Below are positions 33,343 to 42,523 of a DNA stretch of 42,894 nt, in pieces. This DNA comes from an uncultured Lachnospiraceae bacterium (GTDB lineage: Bacteria; Bacillota; Clostridia; Lachnospirales; Lachnospiraceae): positions 1 through 42,894 of the forward strand of contig CAJUMC010000025.1 of assembly GCA_910587085.1 (NCBI GenBank), given 5' to 3'. The position numbers and the translations under genes were made by a program. The notes under the pieces were generated by a model. The model was not told where the DNA came from. It made no database searches and saw only the letters and a program-made list of their open reading frames with translations. Numbering within the stretch: the first letter of the stretch is position 1; each line of letters starts with the position of its first letter.

Positions 33343-36201
33343 ATGGTCATGAAACAGGAAAAGAGCAGGAAAATTGAAATACTGGCGCCTGCCGGCTCAA
33401 TGGAGGGCCTGCGCGCGGCTGTTGCAGCCGGTGCGGATGCCGTCTACATGGGCGGGAGCAGGTTCGGTGCCAGAGCGTTCGCAGACAACCCGGATATGGA
33501 CGGCATGCTGTCTGCGATTGATTATGCGCATTTTTATGATAAAAAGCTTTATATGACTGTAAATACACTGCTGAAGCCGGACGAGATGGGGGATGTGCTG
33601 TACCGCTATCTGAAGCCTTATTATGAGGCGGGACTGGATGCCGTGATCGTACAGGATGCCGGTGTGGCGGAATTCGTCAGCCGGGAGTTTCCGGGGCTTC
33701 CGCTCCACGCCAGCACACAGATGTCACTCGTCGCGGCCGAGGGCGCGGAATGCTTTCAGAATTATCCTGTGACAAGGCTGGTGCCGGCAAGGGAGCTCGG
33801 GCTTTCCGAGCTGAAGCGCCTGCGTGCTTCGACGAAGCTGGAGATCGAGACGTTTGTTCACGGCGCGCTCTGCTACTGCTATTCCGGACAATGCCTGATG
33901 AGCAGTATGCTCGGGGGCAGGAGCGGAAACCGCGGCAGGTGTGCTCAGCCGTGCCGGATGGAGTATGAGGTGCGAGGGGCGGGAGAAGTCCGGGAAAACG
34001 GCACCCGGCAGGCGAAGACGGCATACCGGAGCCGGAAAACAGAGGAGGATCGCAGAGACAGGGGACAGGAGGGGACAGCCGGGAGCTATCTTCTCAGCCC
34101 GAAGGATATGTGTACGCTTGATATGATTCCGGAGCTGATCGAAGCGGGAATAGATTCCTTCAAGATCGAGGGGCGGATGAAGCGCCCCGAATATGCGGCG
34201 GGGACGGTTGCGGCATACCGTGCAGAGGTGCAGCGCTATCTGGAGCTCGGGGCGGAGCGCTATAAGGCATTTCACCGGGAACATCCGGAGGTGCTGCGGC
34301 AGGAGCTTCTGGATATGCAGGATCTGTATAACCGCGGCGGCTTTTCAAATGGTTATTACCGGATGCACAACGGGCGGTCGATGATGTCGGTGCAGCGGCC
34401 GAACCACAGCGGCGTATACGCAGCCGAGGTAAGGCAGGTGCGAAAAAACCGGGCCGTGCTGTGCGCTGCCGAAAAACTGAATGCGCAGGATGTTCTGGAA
34501 ATCCGGCTGAGTGCAGGAGGCGTCTACGAGTTTACCCTGAAGGAAGCAAAAAGCCGGGGCGAACAGTTTGAGACGAATTTTCTCCCGGGACTTAAGATCC
34601 GGCCGGGGGATGCGGTTTTCCGCACAAGGAACAACCTTCTTCTGGCCGGTCTTTCGGAGCGCTGCTGCGGACAGCGGCCGCGCAGGGGAATTGCGGGCTG
34701 CCTTGAAGCGAGAGCCGGTGAGCCGCTCAGACTCTCAGTGCGGCTCACCGGCAGAGAGGAGCTGTCCGGGAGATGCCGGGAGGAGGCGTATCGTACGGGA
34801 GAGTGCCCGAAGGGGACAGAGATGCCTGAGGATGCTGGGAAATGCCCGCCGGCCGGGGGAGAAATCCGTGGAGAATGGCTGGCCTTTGCTGTCGGGGATA
34901 TTGTTGAGGAAGCGCAGAAGCAGCCGGTGACGGAGGAACGGCTTCGGGCGCAGCTGGAAAAAACTGGGGATACGCCATTCTATTTTGCGCAGCTGGAAAT
35001 CCGGTGCAGCGGGTCTGTTTTTGTGCCCGTTGCAAAGCTGAACGAGCTGCGGAGGGAAGCGCTGACCAGGCTGGAGCAGGAAATCATAAGGCGGGGACGA
35101 AGAAAGCCGCCGGAGAGGAAGAACAGCGGCAGGGGCGGAAGAAACGAGGGCCGGACTGCCGCGGAGAAAAACAAAAGCGCTGCGGAAGAAATCCGATGCA
35201 GTGCGGAGGATGCTCTTAAAACCGGGGGAGCTGCGGGGACGGGAAGATCCCAGATATCAGTGACAGATTCGATCGCTGCGCCGAAAAACGGCGGAGCAGC
35301 AGATACGGGAAGTCCGGCAGAACGCGAGAGGGACAAAGCCGGCCCTTACATCAGCGCGGCTGTGCTTACGAGGGAGCAGTTTGCGGCAGTGCTGGAGAGC
35401 GGTCGTGCATCAAGGATATATTATGATATTGCGGCGATGCCTCTGACCGGGCTGTCAGAGGCGGCCCGTGCCGCACATGCGGCGGGAGCGGAATTATTTG
35501 TGCGGCTCCCGCAGATCTGCCGGGCCGACGTTCTTGACCTGCTGCGGCGTGAGCAGAAGCTGCTTCTCTCCTCCGGTGCGGACGGATACCTTCTGCGCAG
35601 CTATGAGGAGCTACGGCTGTTCGGAACAGAATGGAAACAGGAGGTCGGGACAAGACAGCTGGTTACGGATGCCATGCTGTATACGATGAATGCGGAAGCA
35701 AAGCGCTTTTTTGCCGGCGCGGGAGCCGGGCGGTTCACCGCTCCGTACGAGCTCAATGCGCGGGAGCTTGCGCAGCTCGGCATCGGTGATATGGAGCTGA
35801 CGGTCTACGGCCGACTGCCGTTGATGACCTCCGCGCAGTGCGTGCGGAAAAATACGGCGGAATGCCTCAAGGAAAAAGGACAGGGAAACGGCCGGAGTCC
35901 GGACAAAATAAGGAATGCGGACTGCCCGCAGGCAGGAGAGGACGGCGGCCTGCTGCTGACGGATCGGAAGTGCAGGGATATGCCGGTTATCAGCTTCTGC
36001 CGGTTCTGTTACAGTACGATCTACAGTGCGGATTGCCTCTGGCTTGCTGATTGTGAAAGCGAGCTTGCCGGGCTTGCGCCGTGCGGTCTCCGCTATGATT
36101 TTACAACGGAATCGGGGAGAGAGACTGCAGAGCTGCTTTCCGGCAGCGGCAGGCCGCAGGGGAATTTTATGCGCGGACATTTTTTCCGCGGAGTGCAGTG
36201 A
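33343..36201 (+). CDS. U32-family peptidase-like protein with long inserts
   Basis: A 952-residue protein of the U32 family, some members of which are now known to hydroxylate cytidine or uridine in rRNA or tRNA. The N-terminal barrel has EILAPAGSMEGLRAAVAAGADAVY, STQMSLVAAEGAE, and the cysteine-containing GALCYCYSGQCLMSS, GNRGRCAQPCRM motif. A DUF3656-like region follows. Two low-complexity inserts stand out: about residues 215-245 (Arg/Glu-rich) and about 585-665 (Arg/Gly/Ala-rich). The C-terminus has LPLMTSAQCVRKNTAECL and a further cysteine cluster (CRFCYSTIYSADC). No strong ribosome-binding site exists; starts at 33331 (GTG), 33343 and 33349 are alternatives. Confidence 0.8.
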   Translation: MVMKQEKSRKIEILAPAGSMEGLRAAVAAGADAVYMGGSRFGARAFADNPDMDGMLSAIDYAHFYDKKLYMTVNTLLKPDEMGDVLYRYLKPYYEAGLDAVIVQDAGVAEFVSREFPGLPLHASTQMSLVAAEGAECFQNYPVTRLVPARELGLSELKRLRASTKLEIETFVHGALCYCYSGQCLMSSMLGGRSGNRGRCAQPCRMEYEVRGAGEVRENGTRQAKTAYRSRKTEEDRRDRGQEGTAGSYLLSPKDMCTLDMIPELIEAGIDSFKIEGRMKRPEYAAGTVAAYRAEVQRYLELGAERYKAFHREHPEVLRQELLDMQDLYNRGGFSNGYYRMHNGRSMMSVQRPNHSGVYAAEVRQVRKNRAVLCAAEKLNAQDVLEIRLSAGGVYEFTLKEAKSRGEQFETNFLPGLKIRPGDAVFRTRNNLLLAGLSERCCGQRPRRGIAGCLEARAGEPLRLSVRLTGREELSGRCREEAYRTGECPKGTEMPEDAGKCPPAGGEIRGEWLAFAVGDIVEEAQKQPVTEERLRAQLEKTGDTPFYFAQLEIRCSGSVFVPVAKLNELRREALTRLEQEIIRRGRRKPPERKNSGRGGRNEGRTAAEKNKSAAEEIRCSAEDALKTGGAAGTGRSQISVTDSIAAPKNGGAADTGSPAERERDKAGPYISAAVLTREQFAAVLESGRASRIYYDIAAMPLTGLSEAARAAHAAGAELFVRLPQICRADVLDLLRREQKLLLSSGADGYLLRSYEELRLFGTEWKQEVGTRQLVTDAMLYTMNAEAKRFFAGAGAGRFTAPYELNARELAQLGIGDMELTVYGRLPLMTSAQCVRKNTAECLKEKGQGNGRSPDKIRNADCPQAGEDGGLLLTDRKCRDMPVISFCRFCYSTIYSADCLWLADCESELAGLAPCGLRYDFTTESGRETAELLSGSGRPQGNFMRGHFFRGVQ

Positions 36202-36229
36202 CGGCGCGGATACTTTTTTATCCTGACGG

Positions 36230-36258
36230 TTGAAATTTGCCGGGATCGGTGGTAAGAT
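36230..36258 (+). promoter_or_regulatory. Promoter of the M18 aminopeptidase gene
   Basis: TTGAAA (36230-36235), a 17-base spacer and TAAGAT (36253-36258). It supports a start downstream of 36258, namely 36308. Confidence 0.6.
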
Positions 36259-36307
36259 GAAGCATACAAAAAGGATTAGCTGCCCGGAGCAGCGGAATGA
36301 GGTTGAA

Positions 36308-37735
36308 ATGGCAGAGAAAAAAGCAGCAGAAAAAAAGGCAGAGCCGAAAAAAGCGGCAGAGAAAAAGGAAAAAAGCAAAAATGCCTGGCTGAAGTACACA
36401 AAGGCACAGACGGAAGAAGTATTTGCGGTCAGTGAGGGCTACAAGAAATTTATTTCGGACTGCAAGACCGAGCGGGAATGCGTGGATGAAGTGGTCCGTC
36501 AGGCGGAGGCCCAGGGCTATAAGGATCTGTTTTCCGTGAAGAAGGTGCAGCCGGGGGATAAACTGTATGCAACCAATATGGGAAAGGCGGCAGTGCTCTT
36601 TCTTGTGGGCAGCAGCCCGCTGGAAACCGGCATGAAGATTCTCGGCGCCCACATTGACTCCCCTCGTATAGACATCAAGCAGATTCCTCTTTACGAGGAA
36701 ACCGAGATGGCGTTTCTTGATACGCATTACTACGGCGGGATCAAAAAATATCAGTGGGTTACGCTGCCGCTTGCCATTCACGGCGTATTTGTGAAAAAGG
36801 ACGGTACGAAGGTGAATGTAAACATCGGGGAGAAGGACGACGATCCGGTGGTAGGAATCAGCGATCTTCTGGTGCATCTCTCGGCTGACCAGATGGCAAA
36901 GACGGCCGGAAAGGTGATTGAGGGCGAGGATCTGAACGTCAATGTGGGCAGCATTCCGCTTGCCGATACGGAAAAGGATGCGGTCAAGGCGAATGTGCTG
37001 CGCATATTAAAGGAGCAGTACCAGGTGGAGGAGGCGGATTTTATTTCCGCGGAGCTCGAGGTCGTACCGGCCGGAAAGGCGAGGGATTACGGCCTTGACC
37101 GAAGCATGGTGTATGGCTACGGGCAGGATGACAGAGTCTGCGCCTACACCTCAATGCTGGCAATGTTTCATACAAAGGCGGCGGAGCGCACCGCAGTATG
37201 CATTCTTGTCGATAAGGAGGAAGTCGGAAGCGTCGGCGCCACCGGCATGCACTCCCGCTTTTTCGAGAATATCGTTGCGGAGCTGATGGATCGCATGGGC
37301 GATTACTCCGAGCTGAAGCTGAGACGGGCGCTGGCCAATTCGGTTATGCTTTCGTCGGATGTGTCCGCAGCGTTTGATCCGAATTATCCGAGTGTGAACG
37401 AGAAGAAAAATACCGCATATTTCGGGCGCGGCCTTGTATTCAACAAGTACACCGGTTCGCGGGGCAAGGGCGGCTGCAATGATGCAAATGCCGAATTTAT
37501 GGCAGCGATCCGCGCGGCTCTGGAAAAGAACAAGGTATCCTTCCAGACCTCCGAGCTGGGCAAGGTGGATCAGGGCGGAGGCGGAACGATCGCCTATATT
37601 ATGGCACAGTACAATATGCAGGTGATTGACAGCGGTGTACCGGTACTGAATATGCATGCACCGTGGGAAATTACAAGCAAATCTGATATTTATGAAGCGA
37701 TGAAGGGCTACGAGGCGTTTCTGAAGGAAATGTAA
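36308..37735 (+). CDS. M18 family aminopeptidase
   Basis: A 475-residue zinc aminopeptidase. Ligand motifs are GAHIDSPR (His115), YGQDDRVCAY (Asp), VDKEEVGS (Glu-Glu), SSDVSAAFDPNY and the final NMHAPWEI histidine. The first 24 residues form a lysine/alanine/glutamate-rich extension (repeated AEKK). The start at 36308 follows TGAGG and lies inside the predicted transcript; ATGs at 36230 and 36257 also keep the frame open but overlap the promoter. Cytosolic. Confidence 0.88.
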   Translation: MAEKKAAEKKAEPKKAAEKKEKSKNAWLKYTKAQTEEVFAVSEGYKKFISDCKTERECVDEVVRQAEAQGYKDLFSVKKVQPGDKLYATNMGKAAVLFLVGSSPLETGMKILGAHIDSPRIDIKQIPLYEETEMAFLDTHYYGGIKKYQWVTLPLAIHGVFVKKDGTKVNVNIGEKDDDPVVGISDLLVHLSADQMAKTAGKVIEGEDLNVNVGSIPLADTEKDAVKANVLRILKEQYQVEEADFISAELEVVPAGKARDYGLDRSMVYGYGQDDRVCAYTSMLAMFHTKAAERTAVCILVDKEEVGSVGATGMHSRFFENIVAELMDRMGDYSELKLRRALANSVMLSSDVSAAFDPNYPSVNEKKNTAYFGRGLVFNKYTGSRGKGGCNDANAEFMAAIRAALEKNKVSFQTSELGKVDQGGGGTIAYIMAQYNMQVIDSGVPVLNMHAPWEITSKSDIYEAMKGYEAFLKEM

Positions 37736-38122
37736 CAGGAAGCGGAGCGAACCCAGCGGCCGCTTTCGGCTGACGTCGGAGGGCATTCCTCCCGGAGGCA
37801 TGCCGGTGATTCCGTGCGAAACCGGCAGCCGCCTGTTTGTGCGGAAGGCCTTCCGCCGCAATGCAAAAAAGCTGCAGAAGACAGCCTGCCCGGATTAAAG
37901 TCAGGCTGTCTTTCTGTTTTTTCGCGCGGAGGTATTTTGCCGAGGGAACGGTATGCCGGCGCGCAGGTGCGAAGGAAGATGCAGATACGAAAACACGGAA
38001 AAAATACGATGAAAGCCTGACGGCAAGTGATTTGCTGCTTCGTCGATTTAAGAAAATAAGCGGAGAATTTACGGCAACAGGTCTGGTGAAAATCACATTT
38101 CCGGCAGAGGAGCAGAAAAGTA
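37736..38122. other. Intergenic stretch after the M18 gene
   Basis: Apart from the terminator at 37879-37922, no gene or promoter can be supported in these 387 bases. Short open frames here lack ribosome-binding sites. Confidence 0.4.
37879..37922 (+). terminator. Intrinsic terminator
   Basis: AGACAGCCTG (37879-37888) pairs with CAGGCTGTCT (37902-37911), followed by TTCTGTTTTTT. It would end the M18 gene transcript. Confidence 0.85.
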
Positions 38123-38557
38123 ATGGAAAAAATAAAAATACAGTATTTGGATGATACGGTGGAACGGCTGCGCTGTATTGACGGAAAATCCGACTGGATT
38201 GATCTGCGGGCGGCGGAGGATACGGAGCTTCAATGCGGCGAATTCCGGCTGATTCCGCTTGGAGTGGCGATGCAGCTCCCGCAGGGCTATGAGGCGCATA
38301 TCGTGCCGCGTAGCAGTACCTTCAAAAATTTCGGCATTATTCAGACAAATCATACGGGCATTATCGACAATTCGTACTGCGGTCCGAACGACTGGTGGTA
38401 TATGCCGGCGTATGCGCTGCGCGATACGGTGATACATAAGAACGACAGGATATGCCAGTTCCGGATTGTGAAAAATCAGCCGCCGCTTATTTTTGAGGAG
38501 ACGGAAAGACTTGAAGGAACAGACCGGGGCGGGCTGGGAAGCACCGGAGTCCGGTGA
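38123..38557 (+). CDS. dut: dUTP diphosphatase (dUTPase-like)
   Basis: A 144-residue trimeric dUTPase-fold protein. Motif 2 (PRSSTFKNFGI, about 63-73), motif 3 (TGIIDNSYCGPNDWW, about 78-92) and a C-terminal GTDRGGLGSTG (motif 5) are visible. It would hydrolyse dUTP to dUMP. AGAGGAG lies just before the ATG. The gene borders a decayed AT-rich island, so a phage or mobile origin is possible. Confidence 0.85.
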   Translation: MEKIKIQYLDDTVERLRCIDGKSDWIDLRAAEDTELQCGEFRLIPLGVAMQLPQGYEAHIVPRSSTFKNFGIIQTNHTGIIDNSYCGPNDWWYMPAYALRDTVIHKNDRICQFRIVKNQPPLIFEETERLEGTDRGGLGSTGVR

Positions 38558-38939
38558 GGGCCGGCAGCGCCGGATTGCAGCAGACACGAGGAAGATGATC
38601 AGCCGCATTTGCCTTGGCATATTATAGGCAGGTAAGGCAGACGGTCAGCATGGACAGCTGCGTTTGCCTGTATCGTGTTTTAGTTTCAACGAGGAAGGAA
38701 ATCTTAGTCATAGGATGTTAGCAGGAGAACCAGAAATGCCTAGCATTTGGACAACCTCCTCAACATAGTGAAGTTAAAATCGAAAACTATAAAAATAAGA
38801 TTATTGATATACAACCCCAAAGAGAAAAATTACTTGCCGCTATGGAGGAAATTAGCAAATACAATCAAAATGAAATTCAGCGGCTATCTGCATTAACCCG
38901 TGAATATATCGCAGTAAAGCAGCAAAACGAACACAAGAA
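38558..38939 (+). pseudogene. Decayed AT-rich coding remnants
   Basis: From about 38690 the composition turns AT-rich. Short readable pieces in two frames (LAGEPEMPSIWTTS near 38717; then HSEVKIENYKNKII and LLAAMEEISKYNQNEIQRL, 38764-38880) look protein-like but are broken by frame changes and stops. They have no ribosome-binding site and I cannot name a family. A long helical coiled segment is suggested. Confidence 0.4.
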
Positions 38940-39595
38940 ATGTACAGTGCGGTCAATTTTGCAATGGTGCAGGCTTATTGGCGGATTGGGCGCATTATCG
39001 TAGAACATGAGCAGGACGGCAATGCACGGGCCGGTTACGGGAAATCTGTGCTGCAGGAACTGTCCAGCCGTTTGACTAAGGATTTTGGCAAGGGCTTTTC
39101 TGTGCGGACATTGCAGCAGATGAAGAAATTTTATATAATGTTTCCAAATACGAACGCACTGCGTTCGCAATTGACCTGGACGCACTACCATCTCCTGCTG
39201 TCGGTAGAAAATGAACAGGCAAGACAGTGGTATATGGAAGAAGCAATCGCTTCCGCATGGTCGAGCCGCCAGCTGGAGCGGCAGATTTCAACCCTATATT
39301 ATGAATGGCTTCTTGCAAGCCGAGAGCAGATACCTGTAAGGGCCGAAGCTGTTAAACTTACTGTGCCATTGGCAGCGGAAAATTTCATCAAAGACCCATA
39401 TGTGTTGGAATTCTTGATCTGAAAGATTATTCGTCCCTGCGGGAGTCGGACTTAGAGCAGGCATTGATAGATAAATTACAGGAATTTCTGTTGGAGCCGG
39501 GACGCGGTTTCTGTTTTGCAGCCAGACAGAAGCTGATGCGCTATGAAGATAAGGATTTTTATCTTGATGACTGTGTTATAATAGGGACAAGTTAG
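38940..39595 (+). pseudogene. DUF1016 (YhcG-type) nuclease remnant, frameshifted and truncated
   Basis: 38940-39422 reads MYSAVNFAMVQAYWRIG, then RAGYGKSVLQELSSRLTKDFGKGFS and QLTWTHYHLLLSVE, the N-terminal domain of DUF1016 proteins, which carry a C-terminal PD-(D/E)XK nuclease. The frame stops at 39420. One base lost near 39413 would continue it into LKDYSSLRESDLEQALIDKLQEF and then YEDKDFYLDDCVI, the start of the nuclease core. The sequence then ends at a hairpin (39585-39634), with the catalytic lysine region missing. The N-terminus before MYSAVNF is also cut. Confidence 0.8.
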
Positions 39596-39634
39596 AGGAA
39601 CCCCGTAAAATCAAGGGGTTGCACTAACTTGTCC
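39585..39634. repeat. Long hairpin at the end of the DUF1016 remnant
   Basis: GGACAAGTTAG (39585-39595) pairs perfectly with CTAACTTGTCC (39624-39634), with an inner AACCCC (39599-39604) / GGGGTT (39615-39620). A T-rich tract follows. It may be the end of a small inserted element or a terminator. Confidence 0.75.
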
Positions 39635-39640
39635 ACTTAT

Positions 39641-40082
39641 TTTTTTGCCCTTAAAAGGGCAAGCGGAATCACCGCATTTCTGGTTTCCGTCCGGGAACCG
39701 TACATATATTGCTGGCCAGCAGTATAAAAGTCTGATAGCGATTAAAGCAACCATACCATCCTTTGGAGGTGGATTTGAAGGTCCGAAGTCCTTATAAATG
39801 CTGACGGGTTGCAACGGGGCGTTGTAATATTGGTTGACAGGTTTCGGCCGGGTTTAATGTGAACCGGGCGCCATGGGAGGGTTAAACCTGTGTTTCTGTA
39901 CCATGGGAACAAATGAGATTTATTTACGGAAAGCCGGGGAACTTACAGCGCCCATATTGTTGTGATGGTTTTGAAGTTTTAGTGCAGCGGAGAGGCAGTG
40001 AAAAGTCCGGTCTGTGGGCCGGTGGAAAGTGTTGTTGTGATAAAGTAAAGTTATAACAGCAGCGGCTGAAGTGACTGAAGAT
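39641..40082. other. Non-coding stretch in the decayed island
   Basis: No gene can be supported. A hairpin GGTTTCC/GGGAACC (about 39689-39706) is seen and a TTGACA occurs near 39834, without a good -10. Confidence 0.35.
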
Positions 40083-40229
40083 ATGCGTACCCGGGAGCGG
40101 AGAGAAACTATGACGGAGATTGCACTTTGTATGTTGCGTGCCGGGAAATATACCCTCGGAGAAATCGTCAGCATTTCCGGCCTCTCTCCTGATAAAGTAA
40201 AGAACTTGCAGACAGGACATAATGCGTAA
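40083..40229 (+). pseudogene. C-terminal scrap of an Rpn-like (PD-(D/E)XK transposase-related) protein
   Basis: A 48-codon frame ends with ALCMLRAGKYTLGEIVSISG, then LSPDKVKNLQ, matching the typical C-terminal tail (LxMLxxGKYTLEEIxxxxGLS) of Rpn-family recombination-promoting nucleases. The nuclease core is absent upstream. Identification rests on this short tail only. Confidence 0.5.
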
Positions 40230-40246
40230 ATAAGACCTTAACGAAA

Positions 40247-40274
40247 GCCGGGAACCTATGGACAGGTTTCCGGC
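40247..40274 (-). terminator. Hairpin, probable terminator of the M3 peptidase gene
   Basis: GCCGGGAACCT (40247-40257) pairs with AGGTTTCCGGC (40264-40274), one pair G-U. On the minus strand it lies 78 bases after the M3 stop and is followed by TTTCG, a weak T-tract. Confidence 0.5.
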
Positions 40275-40351
40275 TCTTACTATTCCAAATTTTTGAAGAT
40301 TCTGTGAATTGTATTAAAAAGTCCCTGATAACAAGCAGCAGGTCAAGCGGA

Positions 40352-42523
40352 CTAATAGATAAATTCCAGCTCCTCGCCGGCATAGATCGTATACGGTGCT
40401 TCGAGTCCGAGCTGCTCGGCCAGAACCATCCAGTTCAGCCCGAGAGCTGCAGCGATTTTGCCAAGGGTGTCGCCCTTCTGAACAATGATCTTTTCCGCGG
40501 TGAGAACGGCGTTTTCAGGCAGGATCAGCTCCTGGCCCGCATAGATCTTGTAAGGGGCTTTGATGCCGTTCAGCTTGGCAATCTCCTTCCAGTCAACCTG
40601 GAAACGTTTTCCAATTTTTGCAAGGGTGTCGCCGCTGCGGACATGGCAGGTATTCGGGGCAGTTGGCGCCGGAGTCGGCTCTTCCTGGTCCGGTTCTTCC
40701 GTGTCTGGTTCTTCCTCGTCCGGTTCCCCGGTCTGCGGGCCGCCCTGCTCCGGGAAGAATTTCTCCTTAAAGCGCTGCTCCAGATTGAAGTACTCCATCA
40801 GGCCCTCGCCCACTGCCTGAATCTGTTCCGGCGAGAGCACGTCGCCGAGGCCAGCATCCTCCATTACCTCGGAGAAGCCCTGATCTGTCTCGGCCGTCGC
40901 TACCGCAAGATAGGAATTGACAGCGGCTATCGGATTTTCCAGAGCAACCTCGCGGATGGCGAAAGCGCCTGCCACGGAGGTGGCGTAGCTGATATAGTAG
41001 CATGGGCTCAGGAAAAAGTGATGTGTCTGCACCCAGAGCTTGCTGTAATAATCCAAAGTCCAGGAACCTGCCTGCATCTGCTCATAAGCCTGCAGAAGCT
41101 CGGCATTCTTTGCATTCAGCGCATCCAGCGTAAGATCTTCCTGCGTGTAGGCCCAGGTCTCCAGCTCGTTGTTCATGCAGCCGGAAATAAAGGAGTAAAC
41201 CTGCTGAAGAGTTACGTATTCTTCGATAACCGGAGCGCTGTCGCCAAAGATATCCTCGTAGTGCTCCATAAACAGAAATTCAAGGCCCTGCGACTGCACC
41301 TCGGCAACATCCAGCGAGGAGGTGCTTCCCTTCTGATAGTTCGCATTGAAATGTCCGAATTCATGCACCATGGTCAGAAGATCGTATGTATTGAAATTCG
41401 GCTGCATAACAATGCATTCCGTGTTGTAATACGGGAAGTAAGTGGTGAAAGCGCCCGCCATTTTAACGTCGGAATAGCCGATATCATACAGTTTGTTGCT
41501 GATCAGATGATCAACGGCATCCTGAAGTTCAACGGAAGTCTGAGGAAGATAGGTGGAAATTGTTTCCAGAATAGTATTTTCATCGTATGTCAGACCCAGG
41601 CAAGGAGAATTCCAGTCCATCAGGTTCTGCATATAAAAATACGGAGCGGAAAGATAGGTTTTTACGGATTCGGAAAATGCCTGGATTTCATCCGGCGTAT
41701 AGTCCCGGCCGTAAGCCTCATACATATAGTTGTTGTAATTGTCGTAGCCGTACAGGGAAGCAATTTCCCGGCGTACCTTCACCAGACGGAGATAAACCTC
41801 GCCGAGAAGTGCATTCTGCTTTTCTGCCAGCTCCATATGTTTTGCATAGTAGGTGTCTGCATCGATCATTCCGGCAGCGGCAGCGGCCTCCAGCTCAGCG
41901 AAGCCCACGACAGTACCGTTGATTTCAACCGTGGCAGCAGCGGCCTCCAGCTGCTTTATGCTGTATTCCTGAATCAGCGCCTGCTCACGGTTTACAGCAT
42001 CCAGCTGTTCTTCGGTCATTTCCTCGTAGGAGGAAAAGAATTCGCGATCCTCATTCGTAAAATCCGCAACGATATCGCGGCTGCCCGGCAGGTCGAGAAT
42101 ATCCTTTACGGTGGTGCAGAACCGGTCGCGCATCAGATTGAGGAGAGAAGTATTGTAGGCATCTTCCTCCGCCATTTTCATGTCCGTCGCATCCACACGG
42201 GTTGCGATGGATGCGATGACCCGCATTGTGTACGCTTTCCCGTAGATCGTGTCGAGCTTGTCGTAGAGCTCCTTCGCGGCTTCTGCGTTTTCCTCGTCCG
42301 CAGCAAGCTCCGCCAGCTGCGCCAGTCCTTCGTAGAATTCTGCAGGATCGGTGTGCTCATAGCTCTCAAAGATCTCGCTGAGAGAAAGTTCCGCGTGCTC
42401 TTCCCCGTTTATGACCTCCTCGGAAACTTCCGCGGCCATGCCGGCAGAAGCGGGAGCAAGCTGGAAAAGCATGCACAGGAGCACAAGAAACGCCCACAGT
42501 TTCCCTTTTCTTTTTGTCTGCAT
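40352..42523 (-). CDS. Secreted M3-family peptidase with two LysM domains
   Basis: A 723-residue exported oligoendopeptidase F-like metallopeptidase. Residues 1-31 form a signal peptide (basic start, hydrophobic LWAFLVLLCMLFQLA core, cleavage likely after ASA or MAA). The zinc motif HEFGH is at 387-391, with the third ligand in the following VAEVQSQGLEFL. After about residue 595 a Pro/Glu/Asp linker (GEPDEEEPDTEEPDQEE) leads to two LysM repeats (VRSGDTLAKIGKRFQVD and VQKGDTLGKIAAALGLN) that bind peptidoglycan. The start at 42523 is chosen because GGAGG lies just upstream of that ATG; the ATG at 42535 itself contains that site. It would be held at the cell wall and cut peptides outside the cell. 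It transcribes toward the decayed island. Confidence 0.88.
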   Translation of the reverse strand: MQTKRKGKLWAFLVLLCMLFQLAPASAGMAAEVSEEVINGEEHAELSLSEIFESYEHTDPAEFYEGLAQLAELAADEENAEAAKELYDKLDTIYGKAYTMRVIASIATRVDATDMKMAEEDAYNTSLLNLMRDRFCTTVKDILDLPGSRDIVADFTNEDREFFSSYEEMTEEQLDAVNREQALIQEYSIKQLEAAAATVEINGTVVGFAELEAAAAAGMIDADTYYAKHMELAEKQNALLGEVYLRLVKVRREIASLYGYDNYNNYMYEAYGRDYTPDEIQAFSESVKTYLSAPYFYMQNLMDWNSPCLGLTYDENTILETISTYLPQTSVELQDAVDHLISNKLYDIGYSDVKMAGAFTTYFPYYNTECIVMQPNFNTYDLLTMVHEFGHFNANYQKGSTSSLDVAEVQSQGLEFLFMEHYEDIFGDSAPVIEEYVTLQQVYSFISGCMNNELETWAYTQEDLTLDALNAKNAELLQAYEQMQAGSWTLDYYSKLWVQTHHFFLSPCYYISYATSVAGAFAIREVALENPIAAVNSYLAVATAETDQGFSEVMEDAGLGDVLSPEQIQAVGEGLMEYFNLEQRFKEKFFPEQGGPQTGEPDEEEPDTEEPDQEEPTPAPTAPNTCHVRSGDTLAKIGKRFQVDWKEIAKLNGIKAPYKIYAGQELILPENAVLTAEKIIVQKGDTLGKIAAALGLNWMVLAEQLGLEAPYTIYAGEELEFIY

